A stretch of DNA of 21,955 nt from Candidatus Uhrbacteria bacterium. Its GTDB lineage: Bacteria > Patescibacteriota > Patescibacteriia > UBA9934 > GWF2-40-263. The stretch lies in NCBI GenBank assembly GCA_003511125.1, contig DOJV01000063.1:1-21955 (forward strand), written 5' to 3'. A model generated the notes under the pieces. That model had not been told where the DNA came from. It searched no databases and saw only the letters and a list, made by a program, of their open reading frames with translations. This document shows, one piece after another, positions 20,573-21,955 of the stretch. A program made the translations under genes and the position numbers. Numbering within the stretch: the first letter of the stretch is position 1; the number at the start of each line of letters is the position of its first letter.

Positions 20573-21780
20573 AATTTAACTACGGGAGGGTTTCTAAATT
20601 TCTCCACCCGCCCAAACAATTCTTTTTTAACTTTTTCGGATAGTTCTGGTAATACACCTTGACCTTTGGCGTATTCATGAATTTGTTTTAACATCTCACC
20701 AAATTCTGGTCCGGGTTTTAGGTCTAAAAGAACCAGCAAATCGTTGCCGTCCAGTCCGGCTTCGCGTAATCGTTGACGTTCGATTTTTAGTTGTTTTTCT
20801 TGGCGTAATTTGATCCGATCAAAGCGTTTACCGGGTACAGATTCGTGTTCGGAAAGCAAAAAATTTGTAAACGGTGACAAGTCGTAAAAAATGCCGTGAG
20901 CACTGCGACACGGCAAAGCACAAACCTCAAGAAAAACCGCGGCCAAAAGCAGGTCTAAAAAATCATCAGGATCACGACCATACTTAATCGCATAGCTAAC
21001 CAAATGATTGTAGACCGAAAGATTGACTCCGACCGAAAAATCATGAAGAATTTTTTCGTGTAACAAAATCAAATGGAAAACATCTTCGGTGTCTTCTGGG
21101 GTTAATCTTCTTTTTTTACTTTCTTTTGTTAAAACCTCTCTTAATTCCGGTCGAGCTATTTGTTGAGCATAACCCGGATAAGAAATCACGATTTGATAGG
21201 CAGAAAAAAAAGCGTCTTGAATTTCTTCCGGAGTTGCCCCAACCATGGTTGAAGAAAACTTTTTGTATTCTTTATTATAATCTTCAGTGGTTTTAATTTG
21301 TTCTTCGTTTTTCAAATTCCAAGCTTGATCCAAAGAGTTATGAAAACACTGACTAACACCACCCGACCCTGCACGGGCCTGAAAATAAACAGTTCGTGGT
21401 TTTCCCAAATCATGAGCCAAAATAAAAAGTTCGAGCGACGCGACTTTTTCTTTTAAAATTTCTTCAACTTCATCCAACTCGCCAGCAAAGCCCTTAAGCC
21501 GACGAAACTCTTCGATGTCGCCTAAATGCAAATCGTCACCGACCACAGCAAACAAAACTCGCGACATTAAATCCAAGTGATCGCCAACCCAAGCCCCTTC
21601 GGCATGCCGATCTGACGACTGTGGGCAATTAAACAAAGACTTAAAAGACTTCAACTTTTTAAAAGGTTGAAGAAAACTTTCTGCCTGTTCGCGCCAAAGT
21701 TCAGAATCTTTCACTCGTTGCAAAACCTCTTCCAAAAACTCCGATTCCCCGCGCGCATGAGTTGACCATTCACGCCACAT
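20569..21780 (-). CDS. HD-domain protein with CCA-enzyme-like C-terminal segment
   Basis: A 403-aa soluble protein. Metal-binding HD motif parts are visible: H68 in WVGDHLDLMSRVL, then H123-D124 in LFILAHDLGKPRT. This pattern belongs to the HD phosphohydrolase superfamily, which covers dGTPases, the tRNA-nucleotidyltransferase HD module and others. The C-terminal piece, GLDGNDLLVLLDLKPGPEFGEML near residues 345-367, resembles the segment after the HD domain in CCA-adding enzymes. There is no nucleotidyltransferase head domain (GGxxRD-type motif) in front, so it is not a complete CCA enzyme. It may be a stand-alone phosphohydrolase derived from such a protein. It overlaps ruvA by four bases. 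The precise reaction is unknown. Confidence 0.72.
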   Translation of the reverse strand: MWREWSTHARGESEFLEEVLQRVKDSELWREQAESFLQPFKKLKSFKSLFNCPQSSDRHAEGAWVGDHLDLMSRVLFAVVGDDLHLGDIEEFRRLKGFAGELDEVEEILKEKVASLELFILAHDLGKPRTVYFQARAGSGGVSQCFHNSLDQAWNLKNEEQIKTTEDYNKEYKKFSSTMVGATPEEIQDAFFSAYQIVISYPGYAQQIARPELREVLTKESKKRRLTPEDTEDVFHLILLHEKILHDFSVGVNLSVYNHLVSYAIKYGRDPDDFLDLLLAAVFLEVCALPCRSAHGIFYDLSPFTNFLLSEHESVPGKRFDRIKLRQEKQLKIERQRLREAGLDGNDLLVLLDLKPGPEFGEMLKQIHEYAKGQGVLPELSEKVKKELFGRVEKFRNPPVVKL

Positions 21781-21792
21781 AATTTCAAGCCT

Positions 21793-21798
21793 ATTTTA
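21793..21798 (-). promoter_or_regulatory. Possible -10 box of HD-domain/ruvA operon
   Basis: TAAAAT on the minus strand, with only a weak -35 (TTTCCT, 17 bases away). Predicted start would be about six bases before ATG 21780, so the message would again be almost leaderless. Weak evidence. Confidence 0.3.
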
Positions 21799-21848
21799 TC
21801 GGAAAAAAGCCAATAAGGAAAGCTGATCGCAAACCAAAACCAAAAACC

Positions 21849-21877
21849 TTGACATTTTCCAGCAAATTCCCTACACT
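21849..21877 (+). promoter_or_regulatory. Strong promoter pointing out of the right end
   Basis: TTGACA (21849-21854), 17 bases, TACACT (21872-21877), transcription expected from about 21884. The region beyond begins with a CACCGT...ACGGTG hairpin (21883-21905) and shows no start codon with a ribosome site before the window ends. Divergent from the HD-domain gene. Confidence 0.65.
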
Positions 21878-21955
21878 ATCAGCACCGTCAGCTCTCAAAA
21901 CGGTGTAAAGTTATTTAGTTGTTAAGTCACTAAAAAAACGACAACTCCACCACTC

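Overview
The window looks like a fragment of a Candidatus Patescibacteria (CPR) genome. The evidence is a large DUF4012 envelope protein in tandem with a membrane-anchored DUF11-like protein, three unrelated family-4 glycosyltransferases beside a polyprenyl-phosphate sugar transferase, a DUF475/TerC-like protein, several starts without a Shine-Dalgarno sequence or with almost no leader, and many long proteins with no recognisable family. The lineage is inferred from gene content; no rRNA is present.

Left part (1-12950), plus strand except one gene. This is an envelope or exopolysaccharide locus: the 3' end of a sugar transferase, three GT4 glycosyltransferases (687, 4071, 7185), a 905-aa DUF4012 protein and a 615-aa DUF11-like protein. 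It is heavily interrupted. A GxxExxY gene sits in a cassette with near-perfect terminal inverted repeats (148-674). A DUF559 (Vsr-like) nuclease gene sits in a second cassette with different inverted termini (1765-2499), which supplies the last codons and stop of the upstream glycosyltransferase. Two GC-rich orphan genes (2792-3943 and 5426-6238) share an architecture: TTGACA promoter, roughly 190-nt GC-rich leader, strong Shine-Dalgarno, start ATGAAGGA, two transmembrane helices followed by a coiled coil, and an intrinsic terminator. A perfect 18-bp-arm palindrome lies in frame inside the second glycosyltransferase. A minus-strand two-TM protein (6335-6994) is divergent from the third glycosyltransferase.

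Right part (13002-21780), all minus strand: an HD-domain protein overlapping ruvA by ATGA, a FemAB-type aminoacyltransferase, a 729-aa unknown with a C-terminal cysteine cluster, a DUF475 protein, tRNA-Arg(CCG), a 77-aa single-TM protein and an 809-aa coiled-coil protein. A bidirectional-looking terminator separates the convergent halves. At the far right a TTGACA promoter points out of the window and may open another unit like those of the two GC-rich orphans.

The genes fit together as follows. The sugar transferase loads the first sugar on a lipid carrier, the GT4 enzymes extend it, and the DUF4012/DUF11 pair plus FemAB are envelope maturation or surface proteins. The nuclease cassettes, palindromes and GC-rich orphans are accessory insertions. 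The points I consider most worth a second look are the two inverted-repeat nuclease cassettes, the paired GC-rich two-TM orphan units, and a small palindrome family (CC-ATA-GCTC...GAGC-GAM-GG) present at 2460-2490 and directly against the 3' end of the tRNA.
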